From NCBI GenBank assembly GCA_015661405.1, contig JACWMK010000041.1, positions 1 to 18,887 on the forward strand: 18,887 bases of DNA, written 5' to 3'. Made by a program: the position numbers and the translations under genes. This stretch comes from Methanobacterium sp. GTDB taxonomy: Archaea; Methanobacteriota; Methanobacteria; Methanobacteriales; Methanobacteriaceae. Under the pieces are notes generated by a model. It saw only the letters and a program-made list of their open reading frames with translations, was not told where the DNA came from and did not search any database. This document shows, one piece after another, positions 1 to 7,522 of this stretch (position 1 is the stretch's first letter; every line of letters starts with the position of its first letter).

Positions 1-393
1 GAAGATGTTTTAGATGCTAATCATTTAATATTAGATGTTTTAAAACCGGTAAATAAGGGAGAAATTGAGAATGGAGCTAGAATTAGTGGTAGAGTCTCTA
101 TAGGTAAGGGTACTATAGTTAAGAAGGATAGTGTGATTCGTGGGCCTGTTATTATTGGTGAAGACTGTGAGATAGCTACTTATATTGGACCTTATACTAG
201 TATAGGTGATAATTGTAGAATAACTGGTGGAGAATTAGAATCATCTATAGTGATGGGTGATGTGGTTATTGAATGTGATGAAAGGATAGTGGATAGTCTT
301 ATAGGTAATCATTGTCAAATTAATTCAGGGGAGAATAATCTTCCTAAGGGTCGTCGATTTGTTATAGGAGAGAATTCATTAATAAATCTGTAA
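1..393 (+). CDS. rfbA: Glucose-1-phosphate thymidylyltransferase, long (RmlA/RfbA) form, 3' part only
   Basis: The window opens inside this gene; the frame is open from base 1 and the last 130 residues are visible. They begin with EDVLDANHLILD, which matches the segment after the catalytic domain of long-form glucose-1-phosphate thymidylyltransferases. A run of hexapeptide-type repeats follows (ISGRVSIGKGT, VIRGPVIIGEDC, YIGPYTSIGDNC, IVDSLIGNHC), as expected of a left-handed beta-helix tail. The nucleotidyltransferase core lies outside the window. The enzyme family makes dTDP-glucose from dTTP and glucose-1-phosphate, the first step towards dTDP-rhamnose and other deoxysugars. An internal GTG at 133 is not the start, because the homologous frame continues upstream of it. 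It could instead be another nucleotidyltransferase with the same tail, such as a UDP-sugar pyrophosphorylase. Confidence 0.82.
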   Translation, partial: EDVLDANHLILDVLKPVNKGEIENGARISGRVSIGKGTIVKKDSVIRGPVIIGEDCEIATYIGPYTSIGDNCRITGGELESSIVMGDVVIECDERIVDSLIGNHCQINSGENNLPKGRRFVIGENSLINL

Positions 394-409
394 AAAAAGT
401 ATATTTTTT
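392..409 (+). terminator. Oligo-T terminator after rfbA
   Basis: Directly after the rfbA stop, a run of A (392-398), a GTATA loop and T6 (404-409) can form a weak A/T hairpin ending in a T tract. Oligo-U tracts are the main intrinsic termination signal in archaea. The assignment is by position and composition only. Confidence 0.4.
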
Positions 410-690
410 GTATATGATAACCTAAATTATTCATGAAATTCTTTAGTATTCGTTTATAGAATGGGAGAATAGTTTATATTTTAAATGCTTTATTAATTAA
501 TGAAAAAAAATAAAATGAGTTGGGTAAAATTTGGGTAAATTTATATTAAAGGAATTAATTCAAATTAATATAAGAGGTATAGGTAGTGTTTATTTAACTC
601 CTAGGATTAAAATAAAATATATTTTTTTTTTAATCTGAAAAAAATTTATTTAAATATTATAAATTATAAAAAATATGGGATTTTACAGTA
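394..690 (+). promoter_or_regulatory. Gene-free AT-rich region upstream of galU
   Basis: I see no credible ORF in this stretch of about 300 bases. It contains two copies of TTGGGTAAA 11 bases apart (520-528 and 531-539), a 16-base inverted repeat ATTAATT-CA-AATTAAT (554-569), a T10 tract (622-631), and a TATA-box-like TTTATTTAAATA (645-656). That last element is placed to start a transcript about 25 bases downstream, just ahead of the galU ribosome-binding site. The promoter assignment is weak because the whole region is AT-rich. The T10 tract could end a long 3' leader of rfbA or a small RNA. Confidence 0.35.
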
Positions 691-695
691 GGTGA
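691..695 (+). promoter_or_regulatory. Ribosome-binding site deciding the galU start
   Basis: GGTGA lies 8 bases before the ATG at 704 and matches the anti-Shine-Dalgarno sequence of methanogen 16S rRNA. An in-frame GTG at 692 sits inside this site and has no site of its own, so 704 is the better start. Confidence 0.65.
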
Positions 696-703
696 ATATT
701 AAT

Positions 704-1552
704 ATGAAAGCTGTTATACCTGCCGCTGGTTTGGGTACTAGATTTTTGCCAGCTACTAAAGCGCAACCCAAAGAAATGTTACCGGTTTTTAATAAACCCA
801 CCATTCAGTATGTTGTGGAAGAGGCTGTGGCCTCGGGAATTGATGATATACTGATTATAACGGGTAAGGGAAAACGATCCATTGAAGACCATTTTGACCG
901 TTCATTTGAATTGGAATATTTCCTGCGGAACTCTGGAAAGACGGAGAGTCTATTGGAAATTGAAGCAATCTCGGATATGGCGGATATTTATTATGTGAGA
1001 CAGAAGCAGCAGAAGGGTTTAGGGGATGCTATATCATGTGCTAAGAAGCATATTGATGGTGATCCATTTGCAGTACTTTTAGGTGATACTATAACCCAAT
1101 CTAATATTCCATGCACTAAACAACTTCTAGAAACTTTTTATAAGTATGAATCATCTACAATTGCCATAGAAATGGTTCCAGATGAGCGGATTGAGAGGTA
1201 TGGTATAATTAAAGGGACTGAGATCTCTGATTCCGTTTATAAAATTGAAGATATGGTGGAGAAACCTACTTTAAAGGAGGCTCCTTCGAATTTAGCTATA
1301 ACTGGTAGATATATATTGGTTCCTGAAATTTTTGATCATATTGAATCTATCCCGCCAGGAGTGGGTGGGGAAATTCAACTTACAGATGCAATGAGGTTAA
1401 TGGATGAAATGTATGGTTACTTGTTAGAGGGTAAAGTTTATGATATTGGTAACACGGTGGAATGGCTTAAAAGTTCAATAGAAATAGCCCTTGAAGATGA
1501 AAGTGTGAAATATGAGTTAAAAGAATATTTGAAGGAACTTTTAAAGGATTAA
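704..1552 (+). CDS. galU: UTP--glucose-1-phosphate uridylyltransferase (GalU)
   Basis: This 282-residue cytoplasmic enzyme makes UDP-glucose from UTP and glucose-1-phosphate, the precursor for UDP-galactose, UDP-glucuronate and polyprenyl-linked sugars. The start at 704 gives the usual N-terminus. The signature nucleotide-binding loop GLGTRFLPATK is at residues 9-19 and PKEMLP follows at about 22-27. A metal-binding aspartate is expected in LGDTI (residues 126-130). The sugar-binding EKP is at 186-188 and GEIQLTDA at 222-229. Length and motif order fit the GalU family well. A T7 tract follows closely, and the next gene lies 246 bases on, so galU is probably its own transcription unit. It would supply the UDP-sugar epimerase at the right end of the window. 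Confidence 0.93.
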   Translation: MKAVIPAAGLGTRFLPATKAQPKEMLPVFNKPTIQYVVEEAVASGIDDILIITGKGKRSIEDHFDRSFELEYFLRNSGKTESLLEIEAISDMADIYYVRQKQQKGLGDAISCAKKHIDGDPFAVLLGDTITQSNIPCTKQLLETFYKYESSTIAIEMVPDERIERYGIIKGTEISDSVYKIEDMVEKPTLKEAPSNLAITGRYILVPEIFDHIESIPPGVGGEIQLTDAMRLMDEMYGYLLEGKVYDIGNTVEWLKSSIEIALEDESVKYELKEYLKELLKD

Positions 1553-1580
1553 ATAAAAAGAATATAGATTATTTATATTA

Positions 1581-1587
1581 TTTTTTT
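1581..1587 (+). terminator. Oligo-T terminator after galU
   Basis: A T7 tract in AT-rich DNA lies 28 bases after the galU stop, consistent with archaeal intrinsic termination. No GC stem is present. Confidence 0.4.
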
Positions 1588-1690
1588 ATTTTAATTAAAA
1601 TTATTTAAATCAATATTATTTTTAGGTTCATTGATTTTAAAGTTTTAAATTTTACTAAACTTTCGCTCCGTATTTATGTTTGATATAAAT

Positions 1691-1709
1691 GTTTATTAGC
1701 GTGATAAAC
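1691..1709 (+). repeat. Small inverted repeat in the galU-GT2 intergenic gap
   Basis: GTTTATTA-GCG-TGATAAAC can pair as an 8-base stem (one U-G wobble) with a three-base loop. It stands out as the most GC-containing piece of a 246-base AT-rich gap. It could be an operator or an RNA hairpin; no function is implied by similarity. Confidence 0.3.
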
Positions 1710-1753
1710 TTATAAATTAATAAATAAATTTCTTTATTGATAAAAAAAAAATT

Positions 1754-1763
1754 TTTATATTTA
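1754..1763 (+). promoter_or_regulatory. Possible TATA box for the 1799 GT2 gene
   Basis: TTTATATTTA follows an A-rich stretch that could act as a BRE. It lies about 36 bases before the ATG, which would give a leader of roughly 10-20 bases. The AT-rich context makes this tentative. Confidence 0.3.
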
Positions 1764-1798
1764 TTATTTTGTTTTTTAGGATGTAAAAGAGTGGTTTA

Positions 1799-2926
1799 AT
1801 GAAGATTTCAATTGTCATTCCGGCCCTTAATGAGGAGGGTATTGTTGGTAAAACCGTTAAATCTGTGCCAATAAAAGAATTAGAAGAGAAGGGATTTGAA
1901 ACTGAAATAGTCGTAGTGGATAATGCATCAACTGATAAAACTGCTGAAGAAGCAAGTGAAGCTGGTGCAAGAGTAGTACGTGAAAATAAGAGAGGATATG
2001 GTAATGCGTATTTAAGGGGATTTAAGGAAGCTAAGGGTGATATAATTGTAATGGGGGATGCCGACGGTACTTATCCCCTTAATACTACTTATGAATTCAT
2101 ACAACCCTTAATAAAAGGGGATGCTGATTTTGTAATGGGATCCCGTCTTAAAGGAAATATACAGAAAGGAGCCATGCCTGCTCTTCATCGGTACATTGGA
2201 AATCCCTTCCTCACTTGGATGTTAAATTCACTATTTTCCACTGGAATATCTGACGCTCATTGTGGTATGCGTGCTATAAAGAAAGAAGCATTAAATAAAT
2301 TACACTTACGTAGTGGGGGAATGGAATTCGCATCAGAGATGGTGATTGAAGCATCCCGGGAGAACCTTAAAATTGCTGAAGTACCTATAACTTATTATCC
2401 TCGAGGAGGAGAGAGTAAACTCAGTTCTTTTGCAGATGGGTGGAGGCATCTTAGATTTATGATGTTATACCGACCTACACCATTCCTACTGATACCGGGT
2501 CTCATAGTTTTAATCCTAGGTGTAACTTTAGTGATCGGAGTATACATATTTAGTCAATCCAGATGGAATACACTGATCTTAGGTAGTCTGCTACTTATAG
2601 TTGGATATCAAATGCTATTAGCATGGATTCACTTCGGGGCTTTTGGAGAGTTTTATGGAGTCACCCATCGTTCTGATGTGATAAAAAAGTTTATGAGTTA
2701 TCACTCATTAGGAAGGGAGTTACTTTTAGGGTTGGTGCTTCTTATTGCGGGAGGCATAGTAGGAGTTAATGTCCTTTATACTTGGAGTGCATCTGGATTT
2801 GGAGGATTATACCAAACTGGAAGTGCAATAATGGCTCTGGTACTATGTATTTTAGGAATCCAAACTATTTTCTCTGGAATATTCCTGAGTTTAATGCTCT
2901 TAAATAATAGTGATAAATCAGATTAA
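1799..2926 (+). CDS. Membrane-anchored GT2 glycosyltransferase, dolichyl-phosphate-sugar synthase-like
   Basis: This 375-residue protein has an N-terminal GT-A domain: SIVIPALNEE (4-13), VVVDNASTDKT (38-48), the metal-binding DADG (87-90) within MGDADGTYP, and MGSRLKG (113-119). These are the hallmarks of dolichol-phosphate mannose/glucose synthases, which move a sugar from GDP- or UDP-sugar to a polyprenyl or dolichyl phosphate at the inner face of the membrane. The C-terminal third holds about four hydrophobic spans (near 229-251, 258-282, 308-328 and 341-366), more than the two of GtrB-type enzymes. The lipid-linked product could feed an outward-facing transferase such as the DUF2206 protein encoded downstream (inference). 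Donor and acceptor cannot be told from the sequence. By eye its codon use looks less AT-biased than that of the GT4 genes after it. Confidence 0.82.
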   Translation: MKISIVIPALNEEGIVGKTVKSVPIKELEEKGFETEIVVVDNASTDKTAEEASEAGARVVRENKRGYGNAYLRGFKEAKGDIIVMGDADGTYPLNTTYEFIQPLIKGDADFVMGSRLKGNIQKGAMPALHRYIGNPFLTWMLNSLFSTGISDAHCGMRAIKKEALNKLHLRSGGMEFASEMVIEASRENLKIAEVPITYYPRGGESKLSSFADGWRHLRFMMLYRPTPFLLIPGLIVLILGVTLVIGVYIFSQSRWNTLILGSLLLIVGYQMLLAWIHFGAFGEFYGVTHRSDVIKKFMSYHSLGRELLLGLVLLIAGGIVGVNVLYTWSASGFGGLYQTGSAIMALVLCILGIQTIFSGIFLSLMLLNNSDKSD

Positions 2927-2932
2927 ATTAAA

Positions 2933-2941
2933 TTTTTTTTT
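2933..2941 (+). terminator. T9 tract between two GT genes
   Basis: T9 starts seven bases after the upstream stop and directly abuts the GAGGGG ribosome-binding site of the next gene. It could cause partial termination between the genes or act as a U-rich leader element for the second gene. Confidence 0.35.
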
Positions 2942-2955
2942 GAGGGGTTTCCTGT

Positions 2956-4086
2956 ATGAAGATAGCTTATGTTTACGATGCAGTTTACCCTTGGGTTAAG
3001 GGTGGAGCTGAGAGAAGGATTTATGAATTAGCTAAAAGGTTAACTCTTAGGGGTCATGAAGTTCACTGGTATGGTGTTGGTTGGTGGTGGCCTGAAGAAG
3101 GTTCAAGAGACATTGTAATGGATGGTATTAAATTACATGGAGTTTGTGGACCTGTTAAACTTTATAATGATGATAGGAGATCAATTAAAGAAGCTATTTA
3201 TTATGCTTTGAAGCTTTACCCCAAATTGAGGGGTGAAAATTTTGATATTATTGATTGTCAAGGGTTTCCTTTTTTTTCATGTTTCACTTCGAAAATTTAT
3301 TCATTATTCGGAAAACCTGTTCTAGTAATAACTTTACATGAAGTTTGGAATCAGTACTGGTATGAATACTTGGGATTTATAGGAATATTCGGTAAGTTAG
3401 TAGAGAATTTAATGGTTAATTTAACTGATAAAATTATTACTGTATCATGTAAAACTAAGAATGATCTTCATAAAATTAAGTCATCTGAGAAGGCAGTGAT
3501 TATTCCTAATGGAATTGATTTTAAAGAAATAACTGAAATTAATCCTTCAATTGAGAAATCAGATGTTATATTTGCAGGGAGACTTATTAAAGAGAAGAAT
3601 ACGGATTTACTTCTTAGAGCATTGGTTCAGGTGAAAAAGAGTCTTCCTAATATTAAATGTTTTATTATTGGTGATGGTCCTGAAAAACGTAACTTGGAAA
3701 TTTTAAGGGATGATTTACATCTTAGAGGTAACGTGGAATTTCTAGGTTTTTTGGAGGATCAAAGTTTAATTTCACATTTGAAGTCTTCATTAGTTTTTGC
3801 ATTACCATCGACTCGTGAGGGATTTGGAATGGTAGTTTTGGAGGCTAATGCTTGTGGTTTACCAGTGGTGGTGATTAATCATCCTATGAATGCATCGAAG
3901 GATCTTGTAAAAGATGATATTACTGGTTTCATTGCTGAATTTTCAGAGGATTCTTTGTCAGATAAAATATTAGATGGTATAAATGGGAAGTGTAGTATGG
4001 AGGATTCTTGTATAGATTTTGCTAGAGGTTATGATTGGGATGAAATAGTGACGGATTTAGAGGATTTCTATCGAGAGGTATTATAA
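2956..4086 (+). CDS. GT4 family glycosyltransferase
   Basis: This 376-residue retaining GT-B glycosyltransferase is predicted to be cytoplasmic or membrane-associated and to use a nucleotide-sugar donor. The acceptor-side glycine loop is at VKGGAERRIYELAKRL (14-29). IPNGID (183-188) and FAGRLIKEKN (206-215, with Arg209 and Lys214) form the start of the donor domain, and EGFGMVVLE (Glu288 to Glu296) is the GT4 E-x7-E donor-binding motif. Length is typical. GAGGGG at 2942-2947, eight bases before the ATG, supports the start. A tryptophan run (HWYGVGWWWPEE, near 37-48) is notable in the acceptor domain. It follows the GT2 gene by 29 bases and is probably co-expressed, although a T9 tract lies between them. 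Sugar specificity is unknown. Confidence 0.85.
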   Translation: MKIAYVYDAVYPWVKGGAERRIYELAKRLTLRGHEVHWYGVGWWWPEEGSRDIVMDGIKLHGVCGPVKLYNDDRRSIKEAIYYALKLYPKLRGENFDIIDCQGFPFFSCFTSKIYSLFGKPVLVITLHEVWNQYWYEYLGFIGIFGKLVENLMVNLTDKIITVSCKTKNDLHKIKSSEKAVIIPNGIDFKEITEINPSIEKSDVIFAGRLIKEKNTDLLLRALVQVKKSLPNIKCFIIGDGPEKRNLEILRDDLHLRGNVEFLGFLEDQSLISHLKSSLVFALPSTREGFGMVVLEANACGLPVVVINHPMNASKDLVKDDITGFIAEFSEDSLSDKILDGINGKCSMEDSCIDFARGYDWDEIVTDLEDFYREVL

Positions 4087-4090
4087 AAAA

Positions 4091-4100
4091 TTTTTTTTTT
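4091..4100 (+). terminator. T10 tract between GT4 genes
   Basis: A6 followed by T10 starts five bases after the stop of the 2956 gene and 24 bases before the next ATG. It is a strong archaeal-type oligo-U signal. Confidence 0.45.
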
Positions 4101-4123
4101 ATTTAGGATGGATTTGATTATAA

Positions 4124-5254
4124 ATGAAAATAGTACAGACACCGGTAAGGTTTTATCCATTCATTGGTGGTGTGGAGAATTATGTTTATTATCTTTCCAA
4201 GGAATTAGTTAATCGGGGACATCAGGTAAAGGTTATATGTGCTAATGAACCGCAATCAATGAATAATGATAATGTTGAGGGAATACAAGTTAAAAGATTA
4301 TCTTATCTGGGTAGAATCGCTAATACTAATATTACCCCTAAACTTCCTTTAATATTATCTCAGGAGGATTATGATATTATTCATACTCATATTCCTACTC
4401 CTTGGAGTGCTGATTGGAGTGCATTATCATCTAAAATTAAAAATAAACCTTTAGTAGTTACTTATCATAATGATATTATTGGTGATGGTATTGCTGATTA
4501 CATTGCTCGTTTTTATAACTCCACATTCCTTAAATTACTGCTTAAGAGGGCGGATAAGATTATTATTACTCAGCCTAGTTATATTAAATCATCTGCTTAT
4601 TTAAGGGGTTATCAGGATAAGGTTGAAGTAATCCCTAATGGTGTTGATGTAGATAAATTCAAGCCTAATGAGAACTTTAATGATGATAATAGTTATACTA
4701 TTTTTTTTCTGAGTCTTTTAGATGAATTTCACAGATATAAAGGATTAGATATTCTATTAAAATCCCTTCAAATAGTTAAAAAAGAAATACCTAATATAAA
4801 ACTAGTTGTGGGTGGTAAGGGGGTTTTAGTGGATTACTATAAGAAAATGGTTGTTTCAATGGAATTAGTTGGTAATGTGGAATTTACAGGTTTTATATCT
4901 GATGATGATATAGTTGATTATTATAATCAAGCTAATGTTTTTGTTTTACCTTCCACTTCTTCTTTACAGGAGGGGTTTGGAATAGTGGCATTGGAGGCTT
5001 TAGCTTGCCAAACACCAGTTATTACTACGGATATTGTAGGAGTGGCGGAGGATTTAGATGCAGTTAATGGTGGATTAATAGTACCTCCTAAAGATAATGT
5101 AAAACTTGCAGAAGCTATAATTATTATACTTAAGGATAAAGAATTACAAAAAGAGATGGGTAAACGTGGTAGAAAACTGGTAATGGAAAAATACACTTGG
5201 AAGAGCGTGGCTAGTACCATGGAAAAACTTTATAAGATTATCTTACCAAAATAA
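4124..5254 (+). CDS. GT4 family glycosyltransferase
   Basis: This 376-residue GT-B enzyme has RFYPFIGGVENYVYYLSKEL (9-28) as the glycine-rich acceptor loop and HTHIPTP near 87-93. IPNGVDVDKF (170-179) begins the donor domain, and EGFGIVALE (Glu283 to Glu291) is the GT4 E-x7-E motif. The usual G-R-L-x3-K-G segment is replaced by LSLLDEFHRYKG (196-207), which lacks the arginine and is three residues longer; this variant type is known in some GT4 subgroups. The lysine is kept (Lys206). No strong ribosome-binding site precedes the ATG. The gene ends before a T7 and a T10 tract, so it may close a transcription unit. It probably adds one sugar to the lipid-linked glycan; donor and linkage are unknown. 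Confidence 0.85.
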   Translation: MKIVQTPVRFYPFIGGVENYVYYLSKELVNRGHQVKVICANEPQSMNNDNVEGIQVKRLSYLGRIANTNITPKLPLILSQEDYDIIHTHIPTPWSADWSALSSKIKNKPLVVTYHNDIIGDGIADYIARFYNSTFLKLLLKRADKIIITQPSYIKSSAYLRGYQDKVEVIPNGVDVDKFKPNENFNDDNSYTIFFLSLLDEFHRYKGLDILLKSLQIVKKEIPNIKLVVGGKGVLVDYYKKMVVSMELVGNVEFTGFISDDDIVDYYNQANVFVLPSTSSLQEGFGIVALEALACQTPVITTDIVGVAEDLDAVNGGLIVPPKDNVKLAEAIIIILKDKELQKEMGKRGRKLVMEKYTWKSVASTMEKLYKIILPK

Positions 5255-5264
5255 CTCTAAAAAA

Positions 5265-5290
5265 TTTTTTTAATTACTAATTTTTTTTTT
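5265..5290 (+). terminator. Double oligo-T terminator
   Basis: Two T tracts, T7 (5265-5271) and T10 (5281-5290), follow the stop at 5254. Tandem U tracts are a common archaeal terminator form. This is the clearest transcription-unit boundary on the + strand of the left half. Confidence 0.5.
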
Positions 5291-5333
5291 AAGTTAAATT
5301 TAGAAATAATTAGAATTAAGCTATTAAAACTAA

Positions 5334-5342
5334 TTATAAATA
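5334..5342 (+). promoter_or_regulatory. Possible TATA box for the DUF2206-GT4 operon
   Basis: TTATAAATA lies about 54 bases before the ATG at 5396 and just downstream of a double terminator, where a new promoter is expected. It would give a leader near 30 bases. Confidence 0.35.
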
Positions 5343-5395
5343 TGAAAACATTTCGAAATTAATGTAAAGAATCAATTTTAGATGAGGAATATTTG

Positions 5396-7522
5396 ATGAA
5401 AATGTTGGAAATTAATAAATTTAAGCTTAGAGACTGGATATTATTACTGGTACTCTTACTTTTTCTTACTGATTTATCCATCATTTTCAATATACCTAAT
5501 GTGAGACCCGATTTATCTTTTTTATTTTTCACTTTCATCCCGGGAATCTTGATTCTCCAAATTTTAAGGTTAAATAAGATAAATTTACTTCAACAAATTG
5601 TTTTATGGGTGGGAGTTAGTGTATCTTTCCTCATGATCACTGGTATCCTTTTAAATACATTATATCCCTTCTTAATTAAGCCATTATCCTTAACTCCAGT
5701 TTTAATAACCTTAAATATCTTTATACTTTTATTATCGGCTACTGTTTATTGGCGTAATGGTAAAAACTTTAATATAAAAGATATTTTTAATTATAAATTC
5801 GCTTTGGAAGGTAAAATATTATCCTTAATTATTTTTCCTTTTTTATTTCCATTATTAGCTGTTCTGGGAACTTATTTTATGAATATAAGCCAGAATAATA
5901 TTTTAATTTTAACTATGCTTCTTTTAATACCTGTATATCTTATTGTGGTAGTTTATATGAGGGATAGGGTTCATTCTTTAACGTATCCCTTAGCAGTTTG
6001 GCTTATTGGTTTGAGCCTACTTTTAATGTATGGTTTAACTTCTTACCACCTTATGGGTATTGATGTTCATTTAGAGTATTACTGCTTCCAACTTACTCAG
6101 TATAGTTCACATTGGGATTTAAACGCTTATTATAATCCTTTTAATGCCTGTTTGAGTGTAACTATTCTCCCTCAAATTTATCAGGTTCTCTCTGGATTAA
6201 GTGGAGAGTATGTTTTTAAATTATTCATGGCTCTTATAGGCTCTGTAACACCTCTTATAGTTTATTTGGTGGCGAGAAGATACCTTGCTAGGAAATATGC
6301 ATTTTTAGGTGCACTTTTATTTATTTTCCAATTATTTTTTATAGGTGAATTAGGCGCGGTTAGACAGGAAATCGCCACACTCTTCTTCTTCCTAGCAGTC
6401 CTAGTACTACTTGATTTTGAAATGGATAAATGGATTCGGAAACTTCTTATAATTCTATTCTTATTCGCTACGTTAATTTCACATTACTCAACAGCATATG
6501 TAGCATTTATACTTGTACTGCCGATTCTATTATGGCCATTCTTTGATAAGTTAATCAGGGAGAGAAGGTTAGTTTTCACTAATTTTGATATAATTCTTAT
6601 TTCCTTGGCTATGATTTTAATCTGGTACGTTTTAGTTGCTAAAGTACAGTTTGCAAGTGGTGCTCAAGTTGTGGCTCAAACAGTCCAGACGGCTTCAACG
6701 GGTGGTGCGGCACCATCTGCTTTACTATCCACTAGAAGTAATTATGTTTTAGGTATTTTAGGTGTAGTTCTTACATCTCTCCCGAATACTATCAGTGTCA
6801 TTGTTAATGATTTAATTATCGCCACCATACTAGTAGGTTTACTTGGTATGATAGCGAAATTACATTACTATCATGAAAAATTTAAAATGCAATTTTTCAT
6901 CGGGATAAGTATCTCCCTAGCATTACTAGTTTTATTTGTAACATTACCGTATATTTCCATTGCTTATGATGCAGTTAGATTATTCTTCCAATTAGTCATA
7001 TTTTTAGCTCCGGTTTTTGTAATAGGGGGCATAGTAATAGCTAAAGTGATAAAAAAACCTAAATGGGATGTATATATTCTTTTAATCCTATTATTATTCT
7101 TATTCTCATGCAGTACTTACTTACAGTATAGTTTACTAGGTATGCCTTATTCACCGGAATTCGAAAATAATAGTATAGTACGAGAGGAACTTTTTATTTA
7201 TAATAGTGAGTTAACGTCTGCTCAATGGATATATCAAAATAAAGTGGATAATTTAACAGTATATTCTGATGAAAATGCGGTTCCACGGTTTTCAACAGCG
7301 TATGGTACGAATATTGGTAATATAAGTTTAAATGATACATTATTTGGATGGGATAAAATGATAGGCAGTGGTTACATTTACCTTGGATATGCTAATGTTA
7401 ATGATAATGCTGTTATTGAATTGGGTAATAACATTAATAGAACGAATATTAGTTCCTATTCCAATCTATTCACGGGTAAAAGTATAATCTATGATAATGG
7501 AGGAAGCCAGATATGGTGGTAA
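5396..7522 (+). CDS. Polytopic membrane protein, DUF2206-like, candidate outward-facing glycan enzyme
   Basis: This 708-residue protein has roughly 15-18 hydrophobic spans between residues 12 and 580 and a polar C-terminal domain of about 125 residues, probably outside the cell, with several N-x-S/T sequons. The arrangement, the GIDVHLEYY loop (221-229), GELGAVRQEIATLFF (317-331) and the C-terminal YIYLGYANVND (660-670) recall the archaeal DUF2206 family, which is uncharacterised. Acidic and histidine residues in a loop after a membrane span (Asp223, His225, Glu227) resemble catalytic loops of GT-C transferases that use lipid-linked sugars; this is inference. A Ser/Thr/Ala/Gln-rich loop lies at 420-447. 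GATGAGG at 5381-5387 is eight bases from the ATG at 5396, so I prefer that to TTG 5393. The 3' end overlaps the following GT4 gene. It may polymerise, extend or ligate the glycan. Confidence 0.72.
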   Translation: MKMLEINKFKLRDWILLLVLLLFLTDLSIIFNIPNVRPDLSFLFFTFIPGILILQILRLNKINLLQQIVLWVGVSVSFLMITGILLNTLYPFLIKPLSLTPVLITLNIFILLLSATVYWRNGKNFNIKDIFNYKFALEGKILSLIIFPFLFPLLAVLGTYFMNISQNNILILTMLLLIPVYLIVVVYMRDRVHSLTYPLAVWLIGLSLLLMYGLTSYHLMGIDVHLEYYCFQLTQYSSHWDLNAYYNPFNACLSVTILPQIYQVLSGLSGEYVFKLFMALIGSVTPLIVYLVARRYLARKYAFLGALLFIFQLFFIGELGAVRQEIATLFFFLAVLVLLDFEMDKWIRKLLIILFLFATLISHYSTAYVAFILVLPILLWPFFDKLIRERRLVFTNFDIILISLAMILIWYVLVAKVQFASGAQVVAQTVQTASTGGAAPSALLSTRSNYVLGILGVVLTSLPNTISVIVNDLIIATILVGLLGMIAKLHYYHEKFKMQFFIGISISLALLVLFVTLPYISIAYDAVRLFFQLVIFLAPVFVIGGIVIAKVIKKPKWDVYILLILLLFLFSCSTYLQYSLLGMPYSPEFENNSIVREELFIYNSELTSAQWIYQNKVDNLTVYSDENAVPRFSTAYGTNIGNISLNDTLFGWDKMIGSGYIYLGYANVNDNAVIELGNNINRTNISSYSNLFTGKSIIYDNGGSQIWW
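7499..7503 (+). promoter_or_regulatory. Ribosome-binding site inside the DUF2206 gene for the overlapping GT4
   Basis: GGAGG lies nine bases before the ATG at 7513, inside the upstream coding region. It supports the overlapping start and translational coupling. Confidence 0.6.

Noticed and set aside
133..393. Separate 86-residue hexapeptide-repeat protein starting at GTG 133
   Set aside because: The open frame and homology continue to base 1, so this is the tail of a longer nucleotidyltransferase.
520..539. Two TTGGGTAAA copies as a possible CRISPR or iteron array
   Set aside because: Only two short copies, no spacers of constant size, and no cas or replication genes.
4927..5220. 97-codon - strand ORF inside a GT4 gene
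   Set aside because: Antisense to the well-supported donor domain of the 4124 gene; low-complexity product and no ribosome-binding site.
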